A DNA stretch of 64,000 nt. Source: Gammaproteobacteria bacterium (GTDB taxonomy: Bacteria; Pseudomonadota; Gammaproteobacteria; Nevskiales; Nevskiaceae). The DNA is taken from NCBI GenBank assembly GCA_026398875.1, contig JAPLSB010000019.1, positions 186,001 to 250,000 of the forward strand, given 5' to 3'. The position numbers and the translations under genes were made by a program. The notes under the pieces are model-generated. The model was not told where the DNA came from and ran no database searches. It saw nothing but the letters and a program-made list of their open reading frames with translations. Below, piece after piece: positions 25,021-33,618 of the stretch; position 1 is the stretch's first letter; each line of letters opens with the position of its first letter.

Positions 25021-25281
25021 GCCTTGCGCTCGAACCTGGTGTCAGCGGCTGAGGCGGCAGGCGCCGGTCCGGTTTGTTGTGTCGGCAAGGAACAGGGAAT
25101 CATCGAGCAATGAATGGGCGTGAATGCAGGCGGCAGGATCGTGGCGCGTCGGTAGAGGCGTCGAGCGGATGGCTACGGCTCGCGCGGACCCGATCCTTTA
25201 TTCCTGGAAATGCCGAAGGACTATGACTAAATACGATTTCGCGATAATGGCATCCCTCGAGCGCGGCCGGAAGATTCGCGA

Positions 25282-26370
25282 GTGAAAAACCCTTCTGTCG
25301 CAGAACAGCACGTGGTGGTTGGACTGTCCGGCGGCGTCGATTCGGCCGTGGCCGCATTCCTGCTGAAGGAGCAGGGATACCGGGTGTCCGGACTGTTCAT
25401 GGTCAACTGGACCGAAGACGAGGCCGGCTACTGCACCTCCGCCGAGGACTTCCAGTCGGCGCGCGCCGTCGCGGCCGAACTGGATATTCCGCTGCATCGC
25501 GTCGACTTCTCGGCCGAGTACCGCAAGCGCGTCTTCGATCTGTTCCTCGCCGGGTATGCCGCCGGCAGAACGCCGAATCCGGATCTGCTGTGCAATCGCG
25601 AAGTGAAGTTCCAGCCGTTCCGCGAACACGCGCTGAGGCTTGGCGCCGACTGGGTCGCGACCGGTCACTACGCCCGCATCAGCCACGATGTCGAAGGCCC
25701 GACGCTGCTGCGCGCCGTTGATGACAACAAGGACCAGACCTACTTCCTGGCCGCCGTGGCACGCGAGCACTTCGCAAAGGTGCTGTTTCCGCTCGGCGGT
25801 CTGACCAAGCCGGAGGTCCGCGCGATCGCGCAGCAGGCCGGTCTGCCGAACCACGGCCGCAAGGACTCGACCGGCATCTGCTTCATCGGCGAACGGGAAT
25901 TTCGCGATTTCCTCGGCCAGTATCTGCAGCCGGAACCCGGCGTCATCGAGGACGACAGCGGCGCGGTGATCGGCAGCCACCAGGGGCTGGCCTTTCACAC
26001 GATCGGCCAGCGCAAGGGTCTGGCGATCGGCGGCCGCCGCGGCGCACTGGAAGCGCCGTGGTACGTCGTTGCCAAGGACCACAAGCGCAACGTGCTGGTG
26101 GTGGCGCAGGACGCCCAGCATCCATTGCTGATGACCCACCAGATCGCCACCCGACCGTTCCACTGGATTCGCCGGCCGCCCACTCTGCCGACGATGCTGC
26201 AAGCGCGGATCCGGCATCGTCAGGCCTTGCAGGCGTGCTCGATCACCGAGATCGACGGCGACTGCGTGCGCTTCAATTTCGAGGCGGCGCAGCGGGCCGC
26301 AGTGGCCGGCCAGTACCTCGTGCTGTACGACGGCGAGGAGTGCCTTGGCTCAGGTGAAATCGTCGACTGA
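25282..26370 (+). CDS. mnmA: tRNA-specific 2-thiouridylase MnmA
   Basis: Uses ATP and relayed sulfur to make 2-thiouridine at U34 of tRNA-Lys, -Glu and -Gln. The 362-residue protein has the PP-loop SGGVDS (residues 16-21), the two catalytic cysteines Cys104 (LLCNREVKF) and Cys200 (STGICFIGE), and tRNA-binding stretches GHYARIS and GQRKGLAIGG. The start is GTG 25282, with GGAAG about nine bases upstream. The 261-base leader has no gene; GATAAT near 25242 is a possible -10. Confidence 0.95.
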   Translation: MKNPSVAEQHVVVGLSGGVDSAVAAFLLKEQGYRVSGLFMVNWTEDEAGYCTSAEDFQSARAVAAELDIPLHRVDFSAEYRKRVFDLFLAGYAAGRTPNPDLLCNREVKFQPFREHALRLGADWVATGHYARISHDVEGPTLLRAVDDNKDQTYFLAAVAREHFAKVLFPLGGLTKPEVRAIAQQAGLPNHGRKDSTGICFIGEREFRDFLGQYLQPEPGVIEDDSGAVIGSHQGLAFHTIGQRKGLAIGGRRGALEAPWYVVAKDHKRNVLVVAQDAQHPLLMTHQIATRPFHWIRRPPTLPTMLQARIRHRQALQACSITEIDGDCVRFNFEAAQRAAVAGQYLVLYDGEECLGSGEIVD

Positions 26371-26489
26371 GCGTGCTGCGCAGCGTGCTCGGTCTGCGCG
26401 GCGATGTGCCGATAGCGGCACTCCGGAATTCCCTGCAAAGGCAGAACCGGATCCGGCCTGACGCACGGCCTTGCCGCGATTGGCGAGCC

Positions 26490-26522
26490 AACAAAAAAGC
26501 CGCAGACCCTGAGGGCTGCGGC
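26490..26522 (-). terminator. Terminator downstream of tRNA-Lys
   Basis: GCCGCAG and its complement flank a 10-base loop that can itself pair (CCC/GGG). On the minus strand a run of six T follows. It lies 48 bases past the tRNA-Lys 3' end and ends the minus-strand tRNA transcript. mnmA converges on it from the other side. Confidence 0.85.
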
Positions 26523-26569
26523 TTGTCTGAACTTCCAGGATCCTTATGGGACCTTGGAATTGATGCGGG

Positions 26570-26645
<76 letters not shown>

Positions 26646-26660
26646 GCAACTTGCCGAAAA

Positions 26661-26704
26661 TGGGGTGGACGATGGGACTCGAACCCACGACCTCTGGAAT
26701 CACA
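26661..26704 (-). pseudogene. 3' half of a tRNA-His gene
   Basis: Reading the minus strand, the sequence runs from T33 of a tRNA-His anticodon loop (TGTGAT, anticodon GTG) through the TCCAG stem half, the T arm (GTGGG, TTCGAGT, CCCAT), the acceptor half CGTCCAC, the histidine-specific C73 and CCA. The 5' half, with D arm and 5' acceptor strand, is missing; the next bases do not match any tRNA. The fragment sits 15 bases upstream of tRNA-Lys. A TATACT element at 26726-26731 (minus strand) may be a leftover promoter -10. It could be an att-site scar of an integrated element or a simple deletion. Confidence 0.8.
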
Positions 26705-26767
26705 TCCCGTGGCTGCGGGGGGCGCAGTATACCCATCCTGAGCCGCGACGCCAGCTTTTTTTGCGCT

Positions 26768-27556
26768 TCAACGCTGACGGTGAAACTTGCGCGGATCGAA
26801 CAGTTCCGGCGGCAGCGATCCGACGGCGTTTTCCGGGCCGAGTCGAATCTCCGACCGGTTGCCAGCCCGCAGATCGGTCAGCAGAATACGCGCCGCGCGC
26901 CAGCGCCCGTCCTGTTTCGACACCGTCGCCGGATCGACATCCAGCGTCTTCCACGGCACGCCGCCAAACAGATCGGCATGGGTCGGCAGACACCAGACAT
27001 CGTCGATCACGAGGTCGACCCGGTCGTAGAGGATGTCCGGTGCCGATGCCGGGCGGTATTGCCAGCGTTCGACACTGCGCCCGTCGCGCTGCCCGCTGCC
27101 AACGTAGCGGAACTGCCCGCCACTGAGCCCGCTGAACAGGAACTTCAGATCGAACGCCGAAAGCCCGCTGCCGAACAGTGACTGGGCAACCGTGGCACCG
27201 ACGACCTTGCGCACCTTGCCGACGCTCGGCAGGTAGAGCCAGAAGCTGTCCTTGCCGGCGTCGGCAACGAACAGATACGCGGCGCCGTCGAGGTCCGGCG
27301 GCGCAGACAACCGCAGCATTGCGCGCTGCCCTTCGTCGCGACGCTGCCAGTACCAGCGCCCGTTCAGACGTTTGGTCGCGCCTGTGGAATCGGTCTGGGC
27401 AATCGCGATGTCCTGCGCCACGCCATCGGCAGCCACGTTGGCTCGCAGGCAAGCGCGCAACGCGGCTTCATCACGCGCCGCCAGCACCGGTGCTGCTGCC
27501 GCTGCCGCCAGCGACAACAGCAGCGCCCGCACGGCCCGGGCTTCGGCACGGCTCAT
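26768..27556 (-). CDS. Outer membrane lipoprotein-sorting (LolA-like) protein
   Basis: A 262-residue exported protein with a signal peptide (about residues 1-26, ending VLAA). The body (TKRLNGRWYWQRR, DGAAYLFVADAGKDSFWLYL, LPSVGKVRKV, FSGLSGGQFRYVGSG) matches the family annotated as outer membrane lipoprotein-sorting protein, a half-barrel fold like LolA/LolB that holds hydrophobic molecules. In other genomes this family is often found beside DUF1302 proteins and RND/MMPL transporters. Here a DUF1302 gene heads the operon but no transporter is present. It overlaps the DUF445 gene by four bases and is last in the operon. Confidence 0.8.
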   Translation of the reverse strand: MSRAEARAVRALLLSLAAAAAAPVLAARDEAALRACLRANVAADGVAQDIAIAQTDSTGATKRLNGRWYWQRRDEGQRAMLRLSAPPDLDGAAYLFVADAGKDSFWLYLPSVGKVRKVVGATVAQSLFGSGLSAFDLKFLFSGLSGGQFRYVGSGQRDGRSVERWQYRPASAPDILYDRVDLVIDDVWCLPTHADLFGGVPWKTLDVDPATVSKQDGRWRAARILLTDLRAGNRSEIRLGPENAVGSLPPELFDPRKFHRQR

Positions 27557-28842
27557 GACATCAGCAGGCTCAGCGCCGCCTGCGCCTGCGGCGCTTTCCG
27601 GGCCAGGTGTTCCATCAGCACCACCTGCATTTCACCGACGATGAAGCCAAGCGAAGCACCGACCGCGATCAGCATCCACTCGTCCTGCTCGAACGCCGGA
27701 TGCAGCAGCGCTTCGAATTCTTCGGCAGACAGCTCGACCATCTTCGTCGACAGCGTGTTCTCGATCGCCATCGCATCGCCGGCATAGCTTTCGATGTGCT
27801 TCAGCGTGTCCGGCAGCCGCTTGATGATTTCTTCCGCGACCAGACGCTTCATGTCCTGGTACTTGGTCGAGCCGACCGCGAACACCACGAACGGCTTGGC
27901 AATGCCGGACTGCTCGTCGACGAGCTTCTGCACCTGCTTCTGGACCATGGTGAACAGCCGGTCCGACAGCGGCCCTTTGAGCACTGCGTCGATGATGTTG
28001 CGCGGCGTGACGATCTCCTTGGCGATCAGCCGGCCGTACTCCGCCGACACTTCTGCGCGGCGCTTCAGGAACAGGCCCTGCCACTCGACAAGACCCAGAA
28101 AGTACTTCGTCGGCTGCTTCGGGTTGAACACCATCTTCAGCGCCAGCCAGTCGGTGAACCAGCCGGTGAACAGGCCGAACAGCGGCATCACCAGCGGGTT
28201 CTGCGTCACTGCCCAGGTCACGGCCTGCACGACACCGATGATGAAACCGAAGTAGATGCCGGAATTGCGGATGAACCTGAACTCGCCGCTGCCGGCTTCG
28301 AGAAAGATGCGGTTCAGCAGCGGCTTGTCGCGCAGCAGGTTCGACACGACCATGTCCTTGAGATCAAAGACCGAATCGATGTTCTCCTTGATGTCGATCA
28401 TGATCGCGCGAACGATGTTCGGCGATTCATGCTGGATACGGCTGATGATCAGCCGCTTGACCGCTTCCGGTGCGGCTTCCCACAGGCCGGGCGAGTACAC
28501 CGCCGCCACCTCGCGCGTGATGTCCTCGACCGCTGCCAGCAGCGGCTTCTCGACTTCCTGCGCGATACGGTCCGGATCGAGCTTGCTGAAGATGTCTTCC
28601 GGCTTGATCAGCCGTGCGGTCATCGTGTCGCAGGCGATCGACGCCATCGTCGCCGCCTTGCGCGGCACGATGCCCTGCCAGCCAAGCCACGGCTTGATGC
28701 CGACGAACTCGATCGGCTGGAACATCATCTTGATGGCGACGATCTTCGTGCCGTAGCCGATCAACGCGGCGACGAATGGCATCGACAGGTACAGCCACCA
28801 GTTCAACTGAACGTCGGCAACGATCTGCGACCAGCTTTGCAT
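27553..28842 (-). CDS. DUF445 family membrane protein
   Basis: A 429-residue protein of the widespread but uncharacterised DUF445 family. The N-terminal region LSMPFVAALIGYGTKIVAIK is a membrane helix followed by MMFQPIEFVGIKPWLGWQG, which is characteristic. A long helical cytoplasmic or periplasmic middle follows, with a second copy of the family element in residues about 210-260 (LFGLFTGWFTDWLALKMVF). The last membrane segment is IAVGASLGFIVGEMQVVL. It follows the Abi-alpha-like gene by 49 bases and overlaps the LolA-like gene. Function is unknown; envelope association is inferred. Confidence 0.8.
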   Translation of the reverse strand: MQSWSQIVADVQLNWWLYLSMPFVAALIGYGTKIVAIKMMFQPIEFVGIKPWLGWQGIVPRKAATMASIACDTMTARLIKPEDIFSKLDPDRIAQEVEKPLLAAVEDITREVAAVYSPGLWEAAPEAVKRLIISRIQHESPNIVRAIMIDIKENIDSVFDLKDMVVSNLLRDKPLLNRIFLEAGSGEFRFIRNSGIYFGFIIGVVQAVTWAVTQNPLVMPLFGLFTGWFTDWLALKMVFNPKQPTKYFLGLVEWQGLFLKRRAEVSAEYGRLIAKEIVTPRNIIDAVLKGPLSDRLFTMVQKQVQKLVDEQSGIAKPFVVFAVGSTKYQDMKRLVAEEIIKRLPDTLKHIESYAGDAMAIENTLSTKMVELSAEEFEALLHPAFEQDEWMLIAVGASLGFIVGEMQVVLMEHLARKAPQAQAALSLLMS

Positions 28843-28891
28843 TGTGTTTTCCCCGTGCCTTGTTTTTTTATCTGTGGCTGTTGCGGCTGAC

Positions 28892-29656
28892 TCAGTCTTC
28901 GGTGATCCGGCACGCTTCCCACAAGTTGCGCCCGAGCTCGGAAATCTTCAGCACCCGACGCTTGATCTGGCTGCGCTGCCCGGCTGCCTTCATCTGCGCG
29001 ATCAGCTTGCGCAGCACGTCGTCGGTTTCCAGCATTTCGTACTTGGTGAGCAGCGCAGGATCTTCGGGCCCGGTCTCAACAAGACCAGCCGCCATCAAGC
29101 GCTGGATGTAGCCGCGCGTCATCTCCGGCAACTGCACGCCAGCGGCACGGCCGACCGTGCAAGTGTTTTCGAGCACGACATGGGTCTGGATGCCGAGCTT
29201 GGACAGCGCGACCAGATTGATCAACGGATAGATGCCGCCATCGGACACCGCTGACAGGATGCGCGCCTCGTCCGGCAGCAGCGCGCGGACCAGGCTCGAG
29301 TAGTACGCCAGCCGCGCCTGCTCCTTGGTCTGCTCGCTGGAGATCGCCAGCAGATCACGGAGCATCTCGGCCGGTTCGCGCAGCGCACGGGTCGGCGCGT
29401 GGGTCGGCCGCCGCTCCACCGCGAACGCCACCATCTCGACCGTTCGCTCGCCGCGCTCGCCGTCCAGACGGTCGAGCCGGGACTTCAGTTCGCCGAGCAC
29501 CCGCCGCTCGACCTTGCCGATCTGCTCCTGGACGATCGCCCCACCCGGCAGCCGCGCCAGCAGCCGGTTGGCCAGCGGCGTGTCGCTGGGCGCGTCTTCG
29601 CCGACGGCCTCCAGCGCGCGCTGCCACAGGGTGGGATTCTTCTTGCTCTTGCTCAT
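28892..29656 (-). CDS. Abi-alpha-like protein (DUF4393 type)
   Basis: A 254-residue soluble, largely helical protein with no signal peptide. The segment ALLPDEARILSAVSDGGIYP followed by LVNLVALSKLGIQTHV-like sequence, and the final winged-helix-like part (LTKYEMLETDDVLRKLIAQM), resemble the abortive infection alpha-like family. In that family the name comes from sequence similarity, and a defence role is not shown for most members. Its place inside an envelope operon argues against a stand-alone phage-defence gene. It overlaps the next gene upstream by four bases. Confidence 0.6.
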   Translation of the reverse strand: MSKSKKNPTLWQRALEAVGEDAPSDTPLANRLLARLPGGAIVQEQIGKVERRVLGELKSRLDRLDGERGERTVEMVAFAVERRPTHAPTRALREPAEMLRDLLAISSEQTKEQARLAYYSSLVRALLPDEARILSAVSDGGIYPLINLVALSKLGIQTHVVLENTCTVGRAAGVQLPEMTRGYIQRLMAAGLVETGPEDPALLTKYEMLETDDVLRKLIAQMKAAGQRSQIKRRVLKISELGRNLWEACRITED

Positions 29657-30405
29657 CGTGCGGGCACTCCGGCCTGGCCTTGCTTGCGTTGCGGTTGGGA
29701 CGGATCGGCGACTTTCGACAGGCGCAGCGTGTCGGCTTTAAGCCGCAGATCGGCGTGCTGGATGATGACCGGAATCGGCTGCGCAGGTGCGGTCACAGCA
29801 AGCCCGAACGTGGTGAGAATCGGCGTCGTCACCTCACGCTGCATGCGGATTCGTGTGTTCAGCACGGTATCGACGGGGGCCTTGATCGTCTGGTCGAGTT
29901 TCAGCGCAATCGGGCCACGGAAGCGCACCCGGATCGTGGTGTCGATCGGCACGACGAACTTCACCGGCTGCTCGAATTGCAACGGCACACGGCCGGCGAA
30001 CGCGACGTTCCGCAAGCGCTTGACGTTCTGGTAGACGAAATCGGTACGGCCCTTGATGTCGGCGAAGGTATCGACCGGAATCACGCCGCGGTACTCGATG
30101 GTGAACTTCACCGGCACGACGGTATCGAGCTGGATATCGGCCGTGTAATCGCCTTCGATCGGCAGGTTCAGCGTCTGCTTGAACGGCACCGCGGCGTCGA
30201 TGAAGCCGTCGAGATTGATCGTGACGTCGCGGCTTGCCCGCGCACGAGCGGTGAACGTCGGCGGCAGCGTGATCAGGCCCGGCTGGTCGGTGATCGTCAG
30301 TCCGACAACCAGCCACGAGTAGACCCAGAAGCCGACCAGGCCGGCGCCGACCAGCAGACCGCCCGCGCCGAGCAGCCCGGCCGACAATGTCAGCAGGCGC
30401 TTCAC
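29653..30405 (-). CDS. Membrane-anchored beta-repeat protein B, function unknown
   Basis: 250 residues, not recognised as a named family. One N-terminal membrane helix (residues about 7-33, rich in Gly/Leu/Val) would place the rest in the periplasm. The body is a run of short hydrophobic strands spaced about 18-22 residues, many with a V-P-I/V/F core: AAVPFKQTLNLPIEGDY, TVVPVKFTIEYRGVIPVDTF, KFVVPIDTTIRVRFRGPIAL. The pattern suggests a repetitive beta structure such as a groove or solenoid. The neighbouring gene at 30402 has the same layout. The C terminus is a basic tail. It overlaps both neighbours by four bases. Confidence 0.6.
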   Translation of the reverse strand: MKRLLTLSAGLLGAGGLLVGAGLVGFWVYSWLVVGLTITDQPGLITLPPTFTARARASRDVTINLDGFIDAAVPFKQTLNLPIEGDYTADIQLDTVVPVKFTIEYRGVIPVDTFADIKGRTDFVYQNVKRLRNVAFAGRVPLQFEQPVKFVVPIDTTIRVRFRGPIALKLDQTIKAPVDTVLNTRIRMQREVTTPILTTFGLAVTAPAQPIPVIIQHADLRLKADTLRLSKVADPSQPQRKQGQAGVPAR

Positions 30406-31133
30406 CGGGCGGCAGCGGCGGGTACCGGTGCCGGGCCGGGCGCCGGATTGCCCGTCGCCCCGAGCACCAGGGTACGCAGCGGCAGCAGCAGATCGGACTC
30501 GACGATCACGATGTCGGCCGGATCAGGAATCGTGATCATGGCGTCAAGCGCCGACTTCACCGGCACCGACATCTGGCTCTTGATCGGGATGGTCGTGGCG
30601 ATCTCCGCCTTCAGCGGCACCGTCAGCGCCTGGCGCAGCCTGGCCTGCACCGGCGCCCTGAACTTCAGTCGCACCATCTGATCAACCGGAATGTTCAGGC
30701 TGATCGGCACCACCGCCTTGACCGGAATCTTTCCGCGCAGCGGCAGGTCGTGCTTGTCACCCAGCATTTCCGCCTGGATCACGGTATCGATGTCGAGAAT
30801 CTGGTCGATGGCGATCTTGTCCTTGATCGGCACGGTCATCTTGATCGGCACGTCGCCGTCGAAATCGGCCATCACGTTCAGCGTTTCGGCGATCGGAATG
30901 CTGATCACCTGATCGATCGGCACCGTGGTGGTGATGCGGGTGTCGAGCTCGATATCCAGATTGTTCAGCACTTTCGCCGACACCCGCAGCGGCTCGGGGA
31001 TGATCACCGTGGCTGGCTGGTTGCTCAGCAGCAACCGGGCATCGACATTGCGGTACACCCAGGCACCCACCAGCACGCCGCCGACCACGCCGATGATCGC
31101 GATGACGCCAATGGCCGCCAGCAGGTTTCTCAT
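30402..31133 (-). CDS. Membrane-anchored beta-repeat protein A, function unknown
   Basis: 243 residues starting at ATG 31133, with GAGGAT about eight bases upstream; an earlier start would run into the DUF1302 gene. Residues 4-27 are a membrane anchor (LLAAIGVIAIIGVVGGVLVG). The rest is built of V-P-I strands at regular spacing: TTTVPIDQVISIPIAETLNV, DVPIKMTVPIKDKIAIDQ, GKIPVKAVVPISLNIPVDQM, TIPIKSQMSVPVKSAL. It looks like a paralogue of the next gene, in the same orientation. A periplasmic repetitive beta fold is inferred and no family is recognised. It follows DUF1302 by 11 bases. Confidence 0.62.
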   Translation of the reverse strand: MRNLLAAIGVIAIIGVVGGVLVGAWVYRNVDARLLLSNQPATVIIPEPLRVSAKVLNNLDIELDTRITTTVPIDQVISIPIAETLNVMADFDGDVPIKMTVPIKDKIAIDQILDIDTVIQAEMLGDKHDLPLRGKIPVKAVVPISLNIPVDQMVRLKFRAPVQARLRQALTVPLKAEIATTIPIKSQMSVPVKSALDAMITIPDPADIVIVESDLLLPLRTLVLGATGNPAPGPAPVPAAAAR

Positions 31134-31144
31134 CGCAACGATCC

Positions 31145-33370
31145 TCAGAACGTGTAAGCAATGCTGGCGGCAACGAAATCGCGATCGGCCAGCGTGTTGC
31201 GGCGACCGCCACCGAAGAAGAAGGTGCCGATCAGGTTGAAATCGAAGTCGCCATAGGCGAAGCGCAGGTCGGCGACGCCGAGCTTGCGGCCTTCGAGGAA
31301 GTTTTCCGCCAGACCGGGCGACACGCCACCGACATCGTGCGTGTAGACCAGGAACGGCGTGACATCGAGGCCCGGCAGCAGCACGTCCGCGTAGTGCAGC
31401 AGCGCGCCGGCGCGATACCCCCACGAGAACGGCGTGACATAGCCGCCGGTGTTGCGGATCGGGTTGATGCGCAGTGCGTTGCCGGTATCGGCAACCCCTG
31501 GCCCGGCATGGGTATCGGTGCCCGGCGCTTCGAACTGCAGCCGCGCGGTCGACGGCAGATCCGGAATCCAGATCTCGGTGACTTCCAGCAGCAGCGCAGC
31601 GTCGTGGGTGCCGAGAAAGCCGCTGTTGCCGAACAGCTTGGTCAGCCCGATCGAGGCCTGCTGAACCTGCAGCCGCTCGTAGCCGCGAATGTACGAACCA
31701 GGCGCCACTTCGCCCGGCGTGCCGCCGCGATACGCGGTGACGAAATCGGGTATGCCGGTCCGCGCGCCGGGCACGGTCGTACCCAGCACGCCGGGCGCGC
31801 TGGCCAGGGCCTGCAAGGCGCCGATCGCGCCCTGCAGGTTGCCGGTCGTCGCAGCGAGCACCGACAGCGCATTGCCCGGGTCCTGCAGCGCAAGAACCAG
31901 CCCCTGCACCGTGTTGTCGGCGGTGAACAGCGGAATGTCATTGCGGGGCAGCGCCGGCTGCAGTGCGGCCAGCAGCACGTCCTCCAGGTCCACCTGCACC
32001 GGCTGGTTCGGCCGGAACGAGAACTCGCCGCGCATTGCCACGCCTTCGACCAAGGTCGAGAAGCTGGCGCCGAACAGATGGATGTCTTCCGGGTACTCGA
32101 GGAAGTACTGCGCGGTATCCAGCGGCACTGCTTCGCGCTGATGGGTGCCGGGCACGCCACAGGCCGCAATGAAGCTGGTCAGATCGATCGCATCGATGCC
32201 GGACGGATTGCCTTCGCGGCGCGTGCAGCTGGCGGCCGATGCCGTGGCGCCAGCGGTCGGAATCCGCGAGTGGTAGCGCGAGTAGTACAGCCCCAGCTCG
32301 GAGCCGCCCAGCAGCGCTTCCGGATGCCAGTACAGCGCCAGCCCGTACTGCCCGCCATCGCTCGGCCTGCGGTTGGCGCCGCGGCGCAGGGTCAGGCTGG
32401 TTTCGCTGACCAGCCCGAGCACATCGTTGCCCGGCGTGCCGATCTGCAGCGGGTCGTAAGCCGCCTTGGCGAACGGGGCAATGATCCCTTCGTTCGCGGT
32501 CAGATGGTTGCTGGCGTTGAAGAACGACAGATACGAGCCGCGCGGCGGAATGCCGACCGGCCGCCATTCGAACTGGTAGAACGCCTCGAAGCCGAGATCG
32601 TCGTTGATCGGCCCTTTCGCGATCACCATGCCGGCTGGCCTGTAGACCTCGTCGAGCGTGCCGCCCGGACGGCTCAGGTTGTTGACGTCCGGCGGATTGT
32701 TGAAGTTCAGGCTGCCCTGCGTCGCAAAGCTCGCTTCGCCCCAGACCAGCCGCTGGCGGCCGATCGAGACGTCGATCAGCCGGTCGTTGATGTCGAACGT
32801 GTTCTGGACGTAGGTGTCGAGCAGCTGCGCGCCGTAGCCGATCTGGTGGATGGTGTCGATGTCGCGCTTGTTGCGGACCACCTGTCCCGGCGGCGCGCCC
32901 GGGGTGACGATCTGGTTCGGGTGGAATTCGCGCAGCGTTGCGTTGACGTGGTCGTAGAACAGCAGCACGCCCGCTTCGAACTTCAGGTTGTCGCGGCTGA
33001 CCTTGAGCCGCGAGGTCCACTTGACCGGCGAAGCGATGAAATCGCCCTGGTCGTAGTTCAGGTTGCCTTCGTCGTAGACCGAGTTTCGCGCGCCCGGCGC
33101 GGCCAGATAGCGCGCATTCGGGCCGGTCTCGTCGGGGCTGACCGACAGGCACTCGTCGGCCGCGCACAGGTTCGGATCCAGGTTCGACTTGCCGACCAGA
33201 TTCGGGTCGCGCGCCTCGATGCGGATCGCCGTGCCGAGCGTCACCCGGTTGTTCCAGTCGAATGTCAGATCGTCGATCCAGCCGCTGGCCTGCCCGGCCA
33301 GCGGCAGCAGGCACCACGCGAGCAGCAGGCGCCGGCGCGCGACGAGCGGATTCGGTAAGTCGGGTGTCAT
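31145..33370 (-). CDS. DUF1302 family outer membrane protein
   Basis: 741 residues with a signal peptide (ending GQASG). The start of the mature part, WIDDLTFDWNNRVTLGTAIR, and later QRLVWGEASF, are typical of DUF1302. The protein ends in SIAYTF, with the terminal phenylalanine recognised by the Bam machinery, so it is very probably an outer membrane beta-barrel. DUF1302 members are often linked to steroid, terpene or long-chain hydrophobic substrate gene clusters, but no transport activity is established. It is the first gene of a six-gene operon; its start faces the thioesterase gene across about 250 bases. Confidence 0.83.
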   Translation of the reverse strand: MTPDLPNPLVARRRLLLAWCLLPLAGQASGWIDDLTFDWNNRVTLGTAIRIEARDPNLVGKSNLDPNLCAADECLSVSPDETGPNARYLAAPGARNSVYDEGNLNYDQGDFIASPVKWTSRLKVSRDNLKFEAGVLLFYDHVNATLREFHPNQIVTPGAPPGQVVRNKRDIDTIHQIGYGAQLLDTYVQNTFDINDRLIDVSIGRQRLVWGEASFATQGSLNFNNPPDVNNLSRPGGTLDEVYRPAGMVIAKGPINDDLGFEAFYQFEWRPVGIPPRGSYLSFFNASNHLTANEGIIAPFAKAAYDPLQIGTPGNDVLGLVSETSLTLRRGANRRPSDGGQYGLALYWHPEALLGGSELGLYYSRYHSRIPTAGATASAASCTRREGNPSGIDAIDLTSFIAACGVPGTHQREAVPLDTAQYFLEYPEDIHLFGASFSTLVEGVAMRGEFSFRPNQPVQVDLEDVLLAALQPALPRNDIPLFTADNTVQGLVLALQDPGNALSVLAATTGNLQGAIGALQALASAPGVLGTTVPGARTGIPDFVTAYRGGTPGEVAPGSYIRGYERLQVQQASIGLTKLFGNSGFLGTHDAALLLEVTEIWIPDLPSTARLQFEAPGTDTHAGPGVADTGNALRINPIRNTGGYVTPFSWGYRAGALLHYADVLLPGLDVTPFLVYTHDVGGVSPGLAENFLEGRKLGVADLRFAYGDFDFNLIGTFFFGGGRRNTLADRDFVAASIAYTF

Positions 33371-33618
33371 TCCTGAGCGACTCCCCTCGCAGTTGCACTG
33401 TCGACGGCTCGGGCCGCCTTGGAATCTGTCTGTGCTCGCAAACGGCGCTTGCGTCGCGTCGCGATATGCCAGCCGCCGTGCTCACGCTGGACGCGCTGGC
33501 CTTGCGGTCGCGGCGCAGCGTACACAGGACTGTTACATCCGACAATGGCATCGTCCTGATCGCGCCGAGCACCTGCGCGCACCTATCATGGCGACCCTTT
33601 TCGCCATCACATCCGTCG

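Noticed and set aside
26661..26768. Group I intron or split tRNA explaining the tRNA-His half
   Set aside because: No intron-like structure or 5' exon is found upstream; a protein gene ends about 60 bases away.
28892..29656. Phage-defence island around the Abi-alpha-like gene
   Set aside because: Neighbours are envelope proteins in one operon; no nuclease, methylase or toxin-antitoxin partner is nearby.
31337..33358. Antisense open frame of 673 codons opposite the DUF1302 gene
   Set aside because: The minus-strand frame has a signal peptide, DUF1302 motifs and a terminal Phe; the opposite frame is Arg/Val/Ala-rich noise.
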